From the NCBI GenBank assembly GCA_040878325.1, contig JBBDMM010000016.1, positions 132,413 through 196,412 on the forward strand: 64,000 bases of DNA, given 5' to 3'. Made by a program: the position numbers and the translations under genes. The DNA comes from Acidimicrobiia bacterium. GTDB lineage: Bacteria > Actinomycetota > Acidimicrobiia > Spongiisociales > UBA11373. The notes beneath the pieces are model-generated. The model saw nothing but the letters and a program-made list of their open reading frames with translations, did no database searches and was not told the DNA's origin. Every line of letters starts with the position of its first letter. The first letter of the stretch is position 1. Of this stretch, positions 1-6,626 are shown piece after piece.

Positions 1-10
1 CAGTGACGGC

Positions 11-38
11 CTTCCGCCTTCCGCCTTCCGCCTTCCGC
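11..38. repeat. Perfect heptamer tandem repeat (CTTCCGC)x4
   Basis: Four exact copies of CTTCCGC lie head to tail in non-coding DNA at the window edge, 80 bases past the end of the CPBP gene. The period of seven is the same as in the GCGAATT and GCGATTG arrays elsewhere in the window, which suggests one type of intergenic repeat. No coding function is apparent. Confidence 0.8.
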
Positions 39-71
39 AAGAAGGCCCGACCGACGCGGCAAGCCGTTTGG

Positions 72-113
72 GCGAATTGCGAATTGCGAATGGCGTATTG
101 CGAATTGCGAACT
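72..113. repeat. Heptamer tandem repeat (GCGAATT)x6, imperfect
   Basis: Six consecutive 7-nt units, GCGAATT with three units diverged, end two bases before the stop codon of the CPBP gene. The unit resembles the GCGATTG arrays at 4905, 16275 and 31274. As a 7-nt array it would change the 3' end of the flanking transcript if it expanded or contracted. Confidence 0.75.
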
Positions 114-114
114 C

Positions 115-891
115 TTAGAACAGAACTCGCCTCAACTCGCTGAAGCCGATCTCGCGGCCGATCACCATGAGGTCCATCGTGATCGCCACGCCCCAGTGGA
201 CGGCAAAGCCCCATAAGACCGACTTCGACTTGAGCGCCAGGTAGCCGAGCACGAACCCGGCGATGATCGCCGAGAAAGTCTCCAGCGCCGGCTTGCCGAA
301 ATGGATCATCGTGTACGGGATCACCATCACCGGGATCGCGTAGTAGCCCAGCCGGGCATACAGACCGAAGAGCAGGAACCCCCGGAAGAACACCTCCAAA
401 CCCAGGAACTGCAGGCCGTAGAAGAGGTGGTAGCCCCAAAAATGCCAGTCCCCTTGTGACGCCAGCTCGTAGAACGGGTACTTCGCCTGGAACGCACCCA
501 GCGCCGAAGCGACGTACACCACCGGCACCATGAACACCAGGGCATACGCATACGGCCGGAGTTGATGCCACTGCCCCCGCACCCGAAATCCCCAGTCTCG
601 GGGGTGCTCCCGCAGCACCAGCGTGATCACCATCACCGGGAGCAGCACCCTGATGACCAGGCTGCTCACCCCCCAGTATTGGTACGGCAGCAGGCCGTAA
701 TATTCGCGATACCCGGGGCCGAGAGCATCGGCAACCGATCGATGCAGGGGCGAAGTCCGGAACCAACCCGGCAGACCCCAATACTCGAACACGACGAGAA
801 GCACGGTCGCCGACAAGAAGACGATGAGGGTCCGCCGATCGACGCCGGCGAGCGCCTGGCGAACCGCCCCGACCCCGTTCTCACTCTCCAC
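115..891 (-). CDS. CPBP-family intramembrane metalloprotease-like protein
   Basis: This 258-residue polytopic membrane protein matches the CPBP/Rce1 (type II CAAX protease) family. Hydrophobic segments lie near residues 20-37, 73-93, 115-132, 155-165, 182-195 and 205-240. The motif-1 region reads LEVFFR at 165-170, followed by MIHFGKP with His197 and VHWG with His232. Family members normally have EExxxR in motif 1. Here the first Glu is Leu165 while Glu166 and Arg170 remain, so proteolytic activity is uncertain. Bacterial members act in bacteriocin immunity or membrane-protein processing; the substrate here is unknown. It stands alone, divergent from ku. Confidence 0.75.
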   Translation of the reverse strand: MESENGVGAVRQALAGVDRRTLIVFLSATVLLVVFEYWGLPGWFRTSPLHRSVADALGPGYREYYGLLPYQYWGVSSLVIRVLLPVMVITLVLREHPRDWGFRVRGQWHQLRPYAYALVFMVPVVYVASALGAFQAKYPFYELASQGDWHFWGYHLFYGLQFLGLEVFFRGFLLFGLYARLGYYAIPVMVIPYTMIHFGKPALETFSAIIAGFVLGYLALKSKSVLWGFAVHWGVAITMDLMVIGREIGFSELRRVLF

Positions 892-967
892 GAGTCGTCA
901 CTCCCCGTTGCGGCCGTTCAAGGTAGTTGCCGGCGTGGAGTCTGACCGCCGCACGGCGCCTCCAGCG

Positions 968-1120
968 AGAGCCAGCCCCGGCTCCGGCCCCCGCCCCAGC
1001 CGGACAGTGGCGAGGCCGGCGAGTGGCCGACGACGCGGATCGCCAGGCTCCTCTGAGGTCAACTAGCCGGGGCTGGCTCTGACTGGCTCTGGCTGAGGCC
1101 GGAGCTGGGGCCAGAGCTGG
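968..1120. repeat. GC-rich inverted-repeat region between the CPBP gene and ku
   Basis: A perfect 15-bp inverted repeat has arms at 968-982 and 1066-1080. The right arm runs into degenerate GGCTCTGG/GGAGCTGG repeats up to 1120, with a further 8-bp pairing between 1086-1093 and 1110-1117. Similar AGCCGG-type material occurs at 5371-5490 and, shorter, near 21240. It lies directly upstream of ku, so a transcript from further upstream would carry a large stem. A TATCAT hexamer at 1126-1131 could be a -10 element for ku. Confidence 0.6.
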
Positions 1121-1155
1121 CTGGGTATCATCGGAGAACGCGAAAACGGAGCCCC

Positions 1156-1944
1156 ATGCGTCCCATCTGGAAAGGCGCCATCTCGTTCGGCCTGGTCACG
1201 ATCCCGGTCGGGCTCTACACCGCCACTGAGGACAAGCGCCCCAGGTTCCGTCAGTTGCGATCGGGCGACCATGCGCGGATCAAGTACAAGCGGGTCGCGG
1301 ATTCCGACGGGGAGGAGGTCCCCTACGAAGACATCGTCAAGGGCTTCGAGTTCGAGAAGGATCGCTATGTCGTGTTCACTGACGACGAACTGGAGGCCGC
1401 CCTCAAGGCAAAGGGCTCGGGCATGGTGGATGTCGTCCAGTTCGTGAAGTCCGAGGAGATCGACCCCATCTATTACCGGGCCTCCTACTACCTCGCTCCT
1501 GAGAAGACCGGCGTCAAGGCATATCGCATCCTCCTTTCTGCCCTGGAGGACAAAGGCATGGTCGGTTTGGCGAAGGTCGCCATCCGCGACCGCGAGTACC
1601 CGGCCACCCTCCGCGCCGACGAGGGGGTGCTGGTGATGGAGACCATGTTCTGGCCCGACGAGATCCGTGAGCCGGCGTTCGAGGCACTCGAAGAGGAGAT
1701 CACGGTCCGGCCAGAGGAGGTCAAGATGGCGCAGATGATCATCGACAACCTCACCGCACCATTCGATCCGAACGACTGGATCGATGTCTCCCGCGAAGCC
1801 GTCGAGGAACTGGCGCAGCGGAAGCTAGACGGCCAGGAGATCGTGAGTTCAGCCGAGGCGAGCCAGCCTGCGGGGGTCGTCGACCTGATGGAAGCCCTCA
1901 AGGCGAGCGTCGAAGCCACCAAGGCCAAACGCAAGGCGGGGTAA
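1156..1944 (+). CDS. ku: Ku DNA end-binding protein for non-homologous end joining
   Basis: The 262-residue protein begins MRPIWKGAISFGLVTIPV, the hallmark start of bacterial Ku. It has the usual single-core length, with the beta-barrel/bridge core at about residues 5-190 and a short basic tail ending in KAKRKAG. Bacterial Ku homodimers ring broken DNA ends and recruit an ATP-dependent ligase. A matching ligase gene lies at 3026-3961 on the opposite strand, separated by an exporter gene, so both halves of a minimal NHEJ system are here. The start is the ATG at 1156, with the weak GGAG-like stretch AACGGAGCCCC upstream. Confidence 0.95.
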   Translation: MRPIWKGAISFGLVTIPVGLYTATEDKRPRFRQLRSGDHARIKYKRVADSDGEEVPYEDIVKGFEFEKDRYVVFTDDELEAALKAKGSGMVDVVQFVKSEEIDPIYYRASYYLAPEKTGVKAYRILLSALEDKGMVGLAKVAIRDREYPATLRADEGVLVMETMFWPDEIREPAFEALEEEITVRPEEVKMAQMIIDNLTAPFDPNDWIDVSREAVEELAQRKLDGQEIVSSAEASQPAGVVDLMEALKASVEATKAKRKAG

Positions 1945-1965
1945 AGAGGGTTCGCTGCGCTCGCC

Positions 1966-1986
1966 GCAATTGGCAATCGGCGATTC
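1966..1986. repeat. Degenerate GCGATTG-type heptamer array after ku
   Basis: Three diverged 7-nt units (GCAATTG, GCAATCG, GCGATTC) follow a short GC-rich stretch with a TGC centre just after the ku stop codon. This looks like a decayed copy of the hairpin-plus-GCGATTG element that is well preserved at 16257-16309 and 31253-31301. Confidence 0.55.
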
Positions 1987-2006
1987 CCATCCCGGTCGAG
2001 GGATCG

Positions 2007-2915
2007 TCAGGTCTCCGCGGGTTGGGGTTTGAGGGTTTCACGCCGTCTGGGTCTCCACAGCACCCCGATCCATACCCCGGCGATGACGATGGCACCGCCG
2101 ACGACGCCGGCAACAGTGATCTCCTCTCCGGCTATCACGGCCCCGGCTACCAGTGCCACCACCGGCATCAGCGGGGTCACATAGGCCACCGCCGATGCCG
2201 TCCACCGACCCAGCGTGAAGAGGAAGAGGGCAAACAAGCCCACCGAGCCGACCACCACCAGGTATCCGAGCGCCACCCGGGTCTGCGCCGACTGGGGGAC
2301 CGCCCAAGCCTCACCGGAGAGCGCCGACAAGCCCAATAACAACGCCGACCCGATGCCCATTGCCGTGGCGTTGGTCGCGACCTGGTGCGTCGGAGGCACC
2401 AGCTTGACGACCACTGACGACTCGGCCGCTGCCGCCGAGGCAAGTAGAACGGCTCCAAGGCGGAGCAACGGCACCGAGTCACTACCGGGATTGGCGAGTA
2501 CCCCGATCCCCACGATGGCGACCAGGGAGCCGAGGAGGCCGCGCCGGGTGACCCGCTCCAGGCCGTGCAGGGCCGCCAGCATGATCGTGATCAGGGGCGT
2601 CGCCCCAAACACCACCGCAGCGACGCCGGCCGATAATTCCTGTAGCGCCCAGTAGGCGGCGGCGTAGGTGACGGTGAACGCCAGCACGCCGTAGATGGCG
2701 GCCACCACCAGCTGTTTGCCGCGCGGTAAACCGATCCTGCGCAAGGCGATGAAGCCCAGAAAAAGCAGTGCTGCCGCCGCGAAACGGAGTCCCGCCCCGA
2801 ATAGCGGTTCGAGCTCGCGGTTGGAGTACCGGACTGCGACGAAGTTGACCCCACCGATCAAGACGGTAGCTGAGAATGCTGCGAGGGTGAGACGGTTGGG
2901 CGCATCTGTCGGCAC
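2007..2915 (-). CDS. DMT/EamA-family transporter
   Basis: This 302-residue protein has about ten hydrophobic segments arranged as two EamA repeats (roughly residues 9-145 and 150-290), the drug/metabolite transporter fold. It starts with ATG at 2915. Such proteins usually export amino acids, small metabolites or drugs; the substrate cannot be read from sequence. The C-terminus is short and basic. It separates ku from the ligase gene and is transcribed in the ligase direction, about 110 bases past the ligase stop, so it could be co-transcribed with it. Confidence 0.85.
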   Translation of the reverse strand: MPTDAPNRLTLAAFSATVLIGGVNFVAVRYSNRELEPLFGAGLRFAAAALLFLGFIALRRIGLPRGKQLVVAAIYGVLAFTVTYAAAYWALQELSAGVAAVVFGATPLITIMLAALHGLERVTRRGLLGSLVAIVGIGVLANPGSDSVPLLRLGAVLLASAAAAESSVVVKLVPPTHQVATNATAMGIGSALLLGLSALSGEAWAVPQSAQTRVALGYLVVVGSVGLFALFLFTLGRWTASAVAYVTPLMPVVALVAGAVIAGEEITVAGVVGGAIVIAGVWIGVLWRPRRRETLKPQPAET

Positions 2916-3025
2916 GGTTTTCCCCTGAGAGGCAGCGAGATGCTAGCCCCCGGCCCTCGGGTGCGAGGGGACGGCGAGGATCACGCGCACGGCCATGGCA
3001 CCAGCGTGCGGCAGCCGGGTGAATT

Positions 3026-3961
3026 TCACAACGGCCGCTCGCCGTCCCAGGTGATCTCCTCCGGGTCGTCATCCGTGAATCCCTTGAAGACCGGATGGCG
3101 GAGCCTTCCGGCGGCGGTCCAGTTCCGGTAACCGACGGCGGCCACCAGATTCGGTTCCACCCAGGTTGCTGCGGGGATCTCGGGATCGGGGTGGAACGGC
3201 GACCGCTCAGACCGCATCTCGTCGAGGGCAGTCCGAATCACGCTCAGCGCCTCGTCGGAGAACCCGGAGCCGACGGCACCCACCCACCGCAGCGCTCCCT
3301 CGGCCGGCAGCCCCAGCAGCAAGGCACCGAACGTCGGGGCCCGACCACCGTCTCCAGCGGTGAACCCGCCGACGACAACGCGGGCGGTGTGAAGGTTGTG
3401 GATCTTGCGCCAGTCGGGAGAGCGAGTGCCGGGCCGATAGCGGCTTCCCAGCCGTTTGGCCACCATCCCTTCCAGATCGCGCTCGGCCACGACGGTCCAG
3501 AGGCTGAGGCCGTCTCCCTCGGTCGGCTCGATCCGTGCGTAGGGAGCAGGCAGCGCGAGCGAAGCGAGCCGCTCGATCCGTGCTTCCAGCGGCTCGGTTG
3601 TCAGCGGGCCACCGTCGAAATGGAGAAGGTCGAATGCGATGAACGAGACCGGATGCGCCGTTGCCCTGGGGCCGAGCCGGTTCATCCGCTGTTGGAGCCT
3701 CTCGAACGAGGGGACCCCGGCATCGCCCAGAACGACGATTTCACCATCGAGAACACAAGGCGGCAGACCTTCCAGCCGGGTTAGCTCCGGATAGCGAGAG
3801 GAGACTTCGGTACCGCGGCGAGTGTGAATCTCGGCAGATTCGGTATCCCAAGTGACCACTCCCCGGATCCCGTCCCATTTTGGCTCGAACAGCCACCCGT
3901 CATCAGAGAAGGCCTTCGGCCACGGGGTGGCCAGCATCGGCGCGTAGGGAGGGGGCCTCAC
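3026..3961 (-). CDS. ATP-dependent DNA ligase, stand-alone LigD/LigC-type
   Basis: The 311-residue protein has a complete adenylation domain followed by an OB-fold. Motif I is EPKWDGIR with the AMP-accepting Lys28; motif III is LDGEIVVL near 72; motif IV is FIAFDLLHFDG near 120; motif V is EGMVAKRLGSRY near 190, followed by WRKI. It has no polymerase or phosphoesterase domains, so it matches the ligase module of LigD or a LigC-type enzyme. It would seal Ku-bound breaks. The GTG start at 3961 overlaps the stop of the upstream yqeY-like gene by four bases; the ATG of APML nine codons in is an alternative. Confidence 0.9.
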   Translation of the reverse strand: MRPPPYAPMLATPWPKAFSDDGWLFEPKWDGIRGVVTWDTESAEIHTRRGTEVSSRYPELTRLEGLPPCVLDGEIVVLGDAGVPSFERLQQRMNRLGPRATAHPVSFIAFDLLHFDGGPLTTEPLEARIERLASLALPAPYARIEPTEGDGLSLWTVVAERDLEGMVAKRLGSRYRPGTRSPDWRKIHNLHTARVVVGGFTAGDGGRAPTFGALLLGLPAEGALRWVGAVGSGFSDEALSVIRTALDEMRSERSPFHPDPEIPAATWVEPNLVAAVGYRNWTAAGRLRHPVFKGFTDDDPEEITWDGERPL

Positions 3962-4419
3962 CCCTGCTCCAGGGCCTCCCGAACGAGGCGGCTCACCAGC
4001 GAGCCATCCATCCCGAGCGGGCCGTTCTTCATGATGTGGCCGATCACCTGGCCTGCTTGCTTGGCGTCGCTGGCTCGGAGCTCCTTGATGGCGATGTCGA
4101 CGACCTTGCGGGTCGCTGCCTCGTCAAGGGTCGTCGGGAGCCATCGGGCCAGGTATTCGATCTCGAACGTGAGCTTCTCGACGGTGCTCTGACCCCTCTC
4201 GCCGACGGCGCGGAACTCGTCGCGAGCCTTGTCCATCTTCTTGATATACGCCGCGATCACCGATCGATAGAGCGCATCGTCGGCCTCGCCCTTGAATCCG
4301 GGCTCACTGCGCGCCTTGGAGACCTCCGTCTCGATCTGCCTGATCACATCGAGGCGATTGCGGTCTCGAGCACGCATCGCGTCCCTGAGTTCGGCGGTGA
4401 GTTCTTCGTGGATCGACAT
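3958..4419 (-). CDS. GatB/YqeY domain-containing protein
   Basis: The start at 4419 (MSIHEELTAELRDAMRARD) gives 153 residues, the normal YqeY length. It has the family's helical N-terminal region (conserved LRDAMRARDR...LDVIRQI) and the C-terminal tail-like domain ending VREALEQG. YqeY resembles the tRNA-binding tail of GatB; its precise role is unsettled. The reading frame stays open upstream to 4518 but that part has no family similarity. The GTGA overlap with the ligase gene indicates translational coupling. Confidence 0.88.
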   Translation of the reverse strand: MSIHEELTAELRDAMRARDRNRLDVIRQIETEVSKARSEPGFKGEADDALYRSVIAAYIKKMDKARDEFRAVGERGQSTVEKLTFEIEYLARWLPTTLDEAATRKVVDIAIKELRASDAKQAGQVIGHIMKNGPLGMDGSLVSRLVREALEQG

Positions 4420-4524
4420 GGCCGCCGCAGGGTAATGCCGGAAGCAGCCAACTTTCGCCGAAATTGCGCCAAGTCGGGGGTTTAGACCCCGCCGGCGCGG
4501 GGCAACAACTGCCGCCAAAACCCC

Positions 4525-4553
4525 TTGACCAACTGGCAGATCGCGCCTAGTTT
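4525..4553 (+). promoter_or_regulatory. Candidate sigma-A promoter for whiB
   Basis: TTGACC at 4525-4530 and TAGTTT at 4548-4553 are 17 bases apart, good housekeeping spacing. They predict transcription from about 4560, just before the TGTGA-N6-TCACA palindrome. A second TTGACA at 4553-4558 could serve as an alternative -35 element. Confidence 0.45.
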
Positions 4554-4564
4554 TGACACTGCCT

Positions 4565-4580
4565 TGTGAATGATTTCACA
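4565..4580. promoter_or_regulatory. Perfect CRP-type palindrome TGTGA-N6-TCACA upstream of whiB
   Basis: TGTGAATGATTTCACA matches the consensus of classical CRP/GlxR-type operators exactly, with TGTGAA and TTCACA arms. It ends 36 bases before the whiB ATG. If transcription starts near 4560 it would lie over the start site (repression); with the TTGACA at 4553 it would overlap the -10 region. Mycobacterial whiB1 is a known CRP target, which makes this plausible. The binding protein is probably encoded elsewhere (see 57416). Confidence 0.6.
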
Positions 4581-4616
4581 TTCGCCGGGCGTGTGGAGGA
4601 GGAACAGAGAAATCCC

Positions 4617-4883
4617 ATGCTGACCATTACCGATTGGAGAGAGCTCTCCGCGTGTCGAGATTCCGACCCGAGCCTCTTCTTCCCGATCGGCACCACCGGA
4701 CCCGCCATCGACCAGATCGAAGCCGCCAAGGCCATCTGCGCCCAGTGTCCCGTCCAGGAAGAGTGCCTGAATTACGCCCTGGAGACCAACCAGGAAGCTG
4801 GCGTCTGGGGTGGCTATGCCGAAGACGAGCGGCGACGGCTGCGCAAGCGCTGGCTCGCCGAACGCCGGAAGCGGGCCTCCTAA
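4617..4883 (+). CDS. WhiB-family iron-sulfur transcriptional regulator
   Basis: Starting at the ATG at 4617, behind GGAGGAGGA at 4595-4603, the protein has 88 residues. It shows the full WhiB signature: Cys13, then CAQCPVQEEC (CxxC-x5-C) giving four [4Fe-4S] ligands, a GVWGG turn, and a basic tail RRRLRKRWLAERRKR for DNA contact. WhiB proteins are confined to actinobacteria and their phages and act with the primary sigma factor. An upstream in-frame GTG at 4566 would lie inside the palindrome and is not favoured. DUF3107 lies downstream on the other strand. Confidence 0.93.
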   Translation: MLTITDWRELSACRDSDPSLFFPIGTTGPAIDQIEAAKAICAQCPVQEECLNYALETNQEAGVWGGYAEDERRRLRKRWLAERRKRAS

Positions 4884-4925
4884 GGGCCTCGCTTCGCTCG
4901 GCCCGCGATTGGCGATTGGCAATTG
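4884..4925. repeat. Hairpin plus (GCGATTG)x3 intergenic element
   Basis: GGGCC at 4884-4888 pairs with GGCCC at 4900-4904 around a TCGCTTCGCTC loop. Three heptamers follow directly at 4905-4925 (GCGATTG twice, then GCAATTG). The stem sits immediately after the whiB stop codon and may double as a weak terminator. This is one copy of the dispersed element described in the findings. Confidence 0.65.
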
Positions 4926-5109
4926 GGACAATTCGAAGGACAGCCTCAAGGCGCCTCCAGAGCCCAAGCCCGATCTTGCGGACCGGCGGAACCGAGCGTC
5001 GGTCGACTGCTGACGCCTCCCTGACGGCGGCAGACCATTGCTCACCAGCCGGAGTCATCAGGACCGCCGTTCGAAACCCCGCCCACCTTGCCTTGCGAGG
5101 CTGTGAGCC

Positions 5110-5352
5110 TTAGCTACCGAACCCCACGAGGCGTTCGCGCGGGGCTTCGACATCGACGTAGGCGACCTTGTCGACCACGATTCCGTGGCGGTGGCCCTCC
5201 TGATCGTCGATCCACCACACCTTGTCCGGGCCGTTGATCACCCGTTCGAATTCGGCCATGAACGCATCCCCGTCGGCAACGTCGATGTCGATCTCGCGAG
5301 GTGCGTAGGTGATCCCGATCTTGACGCGCGTCTTATTCGAGGTGTTGGCCAT
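5110..5352 (-). CDS. DUF3107 family protein
   Basis: From the ATG at 5352 (MANTSNKTRVKIGITYAPRE) this is an 80-residue protein. It has the DUF3107 pattern: a KIGITYAPREIDID opening, a central acidic helix, WWIDDQEG, DKVAYVDVEAP, and an RLVGFG ending. The family is small, actinobacterial and of unknown function. The frame extends upstream to 5403 through a GWGWGWG stretch encoded by intergenic repeat sequence, which I do not take as coding. Confidence 0.85.
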   Translation of the reverse strand: MANTSNKTRVKIGITYAPREIDIDVADGDAFMAEFERVINGPDKVWWIDDQEGHRHGIVVDKVAYVDVEAPRERLVGFGS

Positions 5353-5370
5353 CTTGAAGATGGTACCCCA

Positions 5371-5490
5371 GCCCCAGCCCCAGCCACGGCCAGAGACGGC
5401 CAACGCGGAGAGTCAAAGCACCTTCCGGCCGTGGCTGAAGCCGGAGCCGGGGCTGTCTCTGGCTGGAGCCGGAGCCGGAGCGGAGGCCGG
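5371..5490. repeat. GC-rich inverted repeat between DUF3107 and mrp
   Basis: CCCCAGCCCCAGCCACGGCC-type sequence on the left is mirrored by GGCCGTGGCTG and GGAGCCGGAGCC repeats on the right. The perfect core is 11 bp, with arms at 5381-5391 and 5427-5437. The sequence type matches 968-1120. On the minus strand it lies between the mrp stop codon and the DUF3107 start, so a read-through transcript would fold here. Confidence 0.6.
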
Positions 5491-6573
5491 CTAGCGAATG
5501 ATCAACTCAGGGTGCGTTCTTACGCGGGGCCGCAGTTCGACGATCTTCAGCGCGATCGCGTCGAAGGCTTGGGCGGCTTCCGATTCGGGGGCGGCGATGG
5601 CCACCGGCTCGCCGCGGTCGGCACCGGCGCGCATGGCCGGGAGAAGCGGGATCTTGCCCAGCAGCGGGACCCCTAGCTCCGCGGCGAGCGATTCGGCGCC
5701 CCCGGAACCGAATATCTCATATCGGGTCCCGTCGTCACCGGTGAACCATGACATGTTCTCGATGACTCCCAGGACCTCCTGGTTCACCTTCTCCGCCATC
5801 CCCGCCGCCCTCTTGGCGACCCGCTGTGCGGTGATCTGTGGGGTCGTGACCACGACCGTCTGCGACCGGGGAAGGAACTGCGAGATCGAGATGGCCACAT
5901 CCCCGGTTCCCGGCGGCATGTCGATCAGCAGAAACTCGGGCTCGTCCCAATACACGTCGTTGAGGAACTGCTCGAGCGCCTTGTGGAGCATCGGCCCCCG
6001 CCAGACCACGGCCTGATCGGCGGGGACGAAGAAGTCCATCGATATCGCCCGAACGCCGTTGGCGCCTGAAGGGATGATCAGACCGGCGACGGCTTGGGGT
6101 GGGGTCTCGATGCCCAGCATCCGCGGGATCGAGTACCCCCAGACGTCGGCATCGATCACCGCTACGTCGTGCCCCGACCGGGCAAGGGCGACGGCGGTGT
6201 TGGTGGTGACGGATGACTTGCCCACCCCACCCTTACCGGATGCCACCGCGATCACCCGGGTTCGAGAGCCCGCACCACCCACGGTGCGCTCCCCCTTCAG
6301 CCTCGCCGCCAACACCTCCTGCTCCGCGCCATCGAGGAAGGCAACGTCGACCTGGACTTCCTCGACGCCTTCCTGCTCCTTCGCCACTTCGGCAATCAGG
6401 CGCCCCAGGGGCTCGGCGTTCCAGTTGGGGGTCGGGACGGCGATCCCCACGGCGACGACGCCGGACGGGCCGACGGTGACCTCCCGTATCAGGCCGAGGT
6501 CGCCGATTGGCCGCCGCAGGTCAGGATCGACGACGCCAGAAAGCGCGCCGAACAGCTCTGAGTCCCTTGCCAT
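5491..6573 (-). CDS. mrp: Mrp/NBP35-family iron-sulfur carrier P-loop ATPase
   Basis: The ATG at 6573 (MARDSELFGALSGVVDPDL) gives 360 residues: an N-terminal MIP18/DUF59 domain (about 5-80) and a deviant Walker A ATPase with GKGGVGKS at 113-120, then FLLIDMPPGTGD. Mrp proteins carry or scaffold [Fe-S] clusters. The CxxC motif often found after the ENMSWF segment is absent, so cluster binding would need other ligands. The frame is open upstream to 7014 but that part overlaps DUF2207 and is not family-like. Confidence 0.93.
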   Translation of the reverse strand: MARDSELFGALSGVVDPDLRRPIGDLGLIREVTVGPSGVVAVGIAVPTPNWNAEPLGRLIAEVAKEQEGVEEVQVDVAFLDGAEQEVLAARLKGERTVGGAGSRTRVIAVASGKGGVGKSSVTTNTAVALARSGHDVAVIDADVWGYSIPRMLGIETPPQAVAGLIIPSGANGVRAISMDFFVPADQAVVWRGPMLHKALEQFLNDVYWDEPEFLLIDMPPGTGDVAISISQFLPRSQTVVVTTPQITAQRVAKRAAGMAEKVNQEVLGVIENMSWFTGDDGTRYEIFGSGGAESLAAELGVPLLGKIPLLPAMRAGADRGEPVAIAAPESEAAQAFDAIALKIVELRPRVRTHPELIIR

Positions 6574-6626
6574 GGGCTGATCGTAGGCCAGAAGGCAGCC
6601 GGCCCCAGCGGCCGAAGGCCGCCCGC

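Noticed and set aside
4565-4580. The CRP-family protein at 57416 as the regulator of whiB.
   Set aside because: Its recognition helix has Gln and Glu in place of the residues that read TGTGA, and the operators near it are TGTCG-type, so another CRP protein is more likely.
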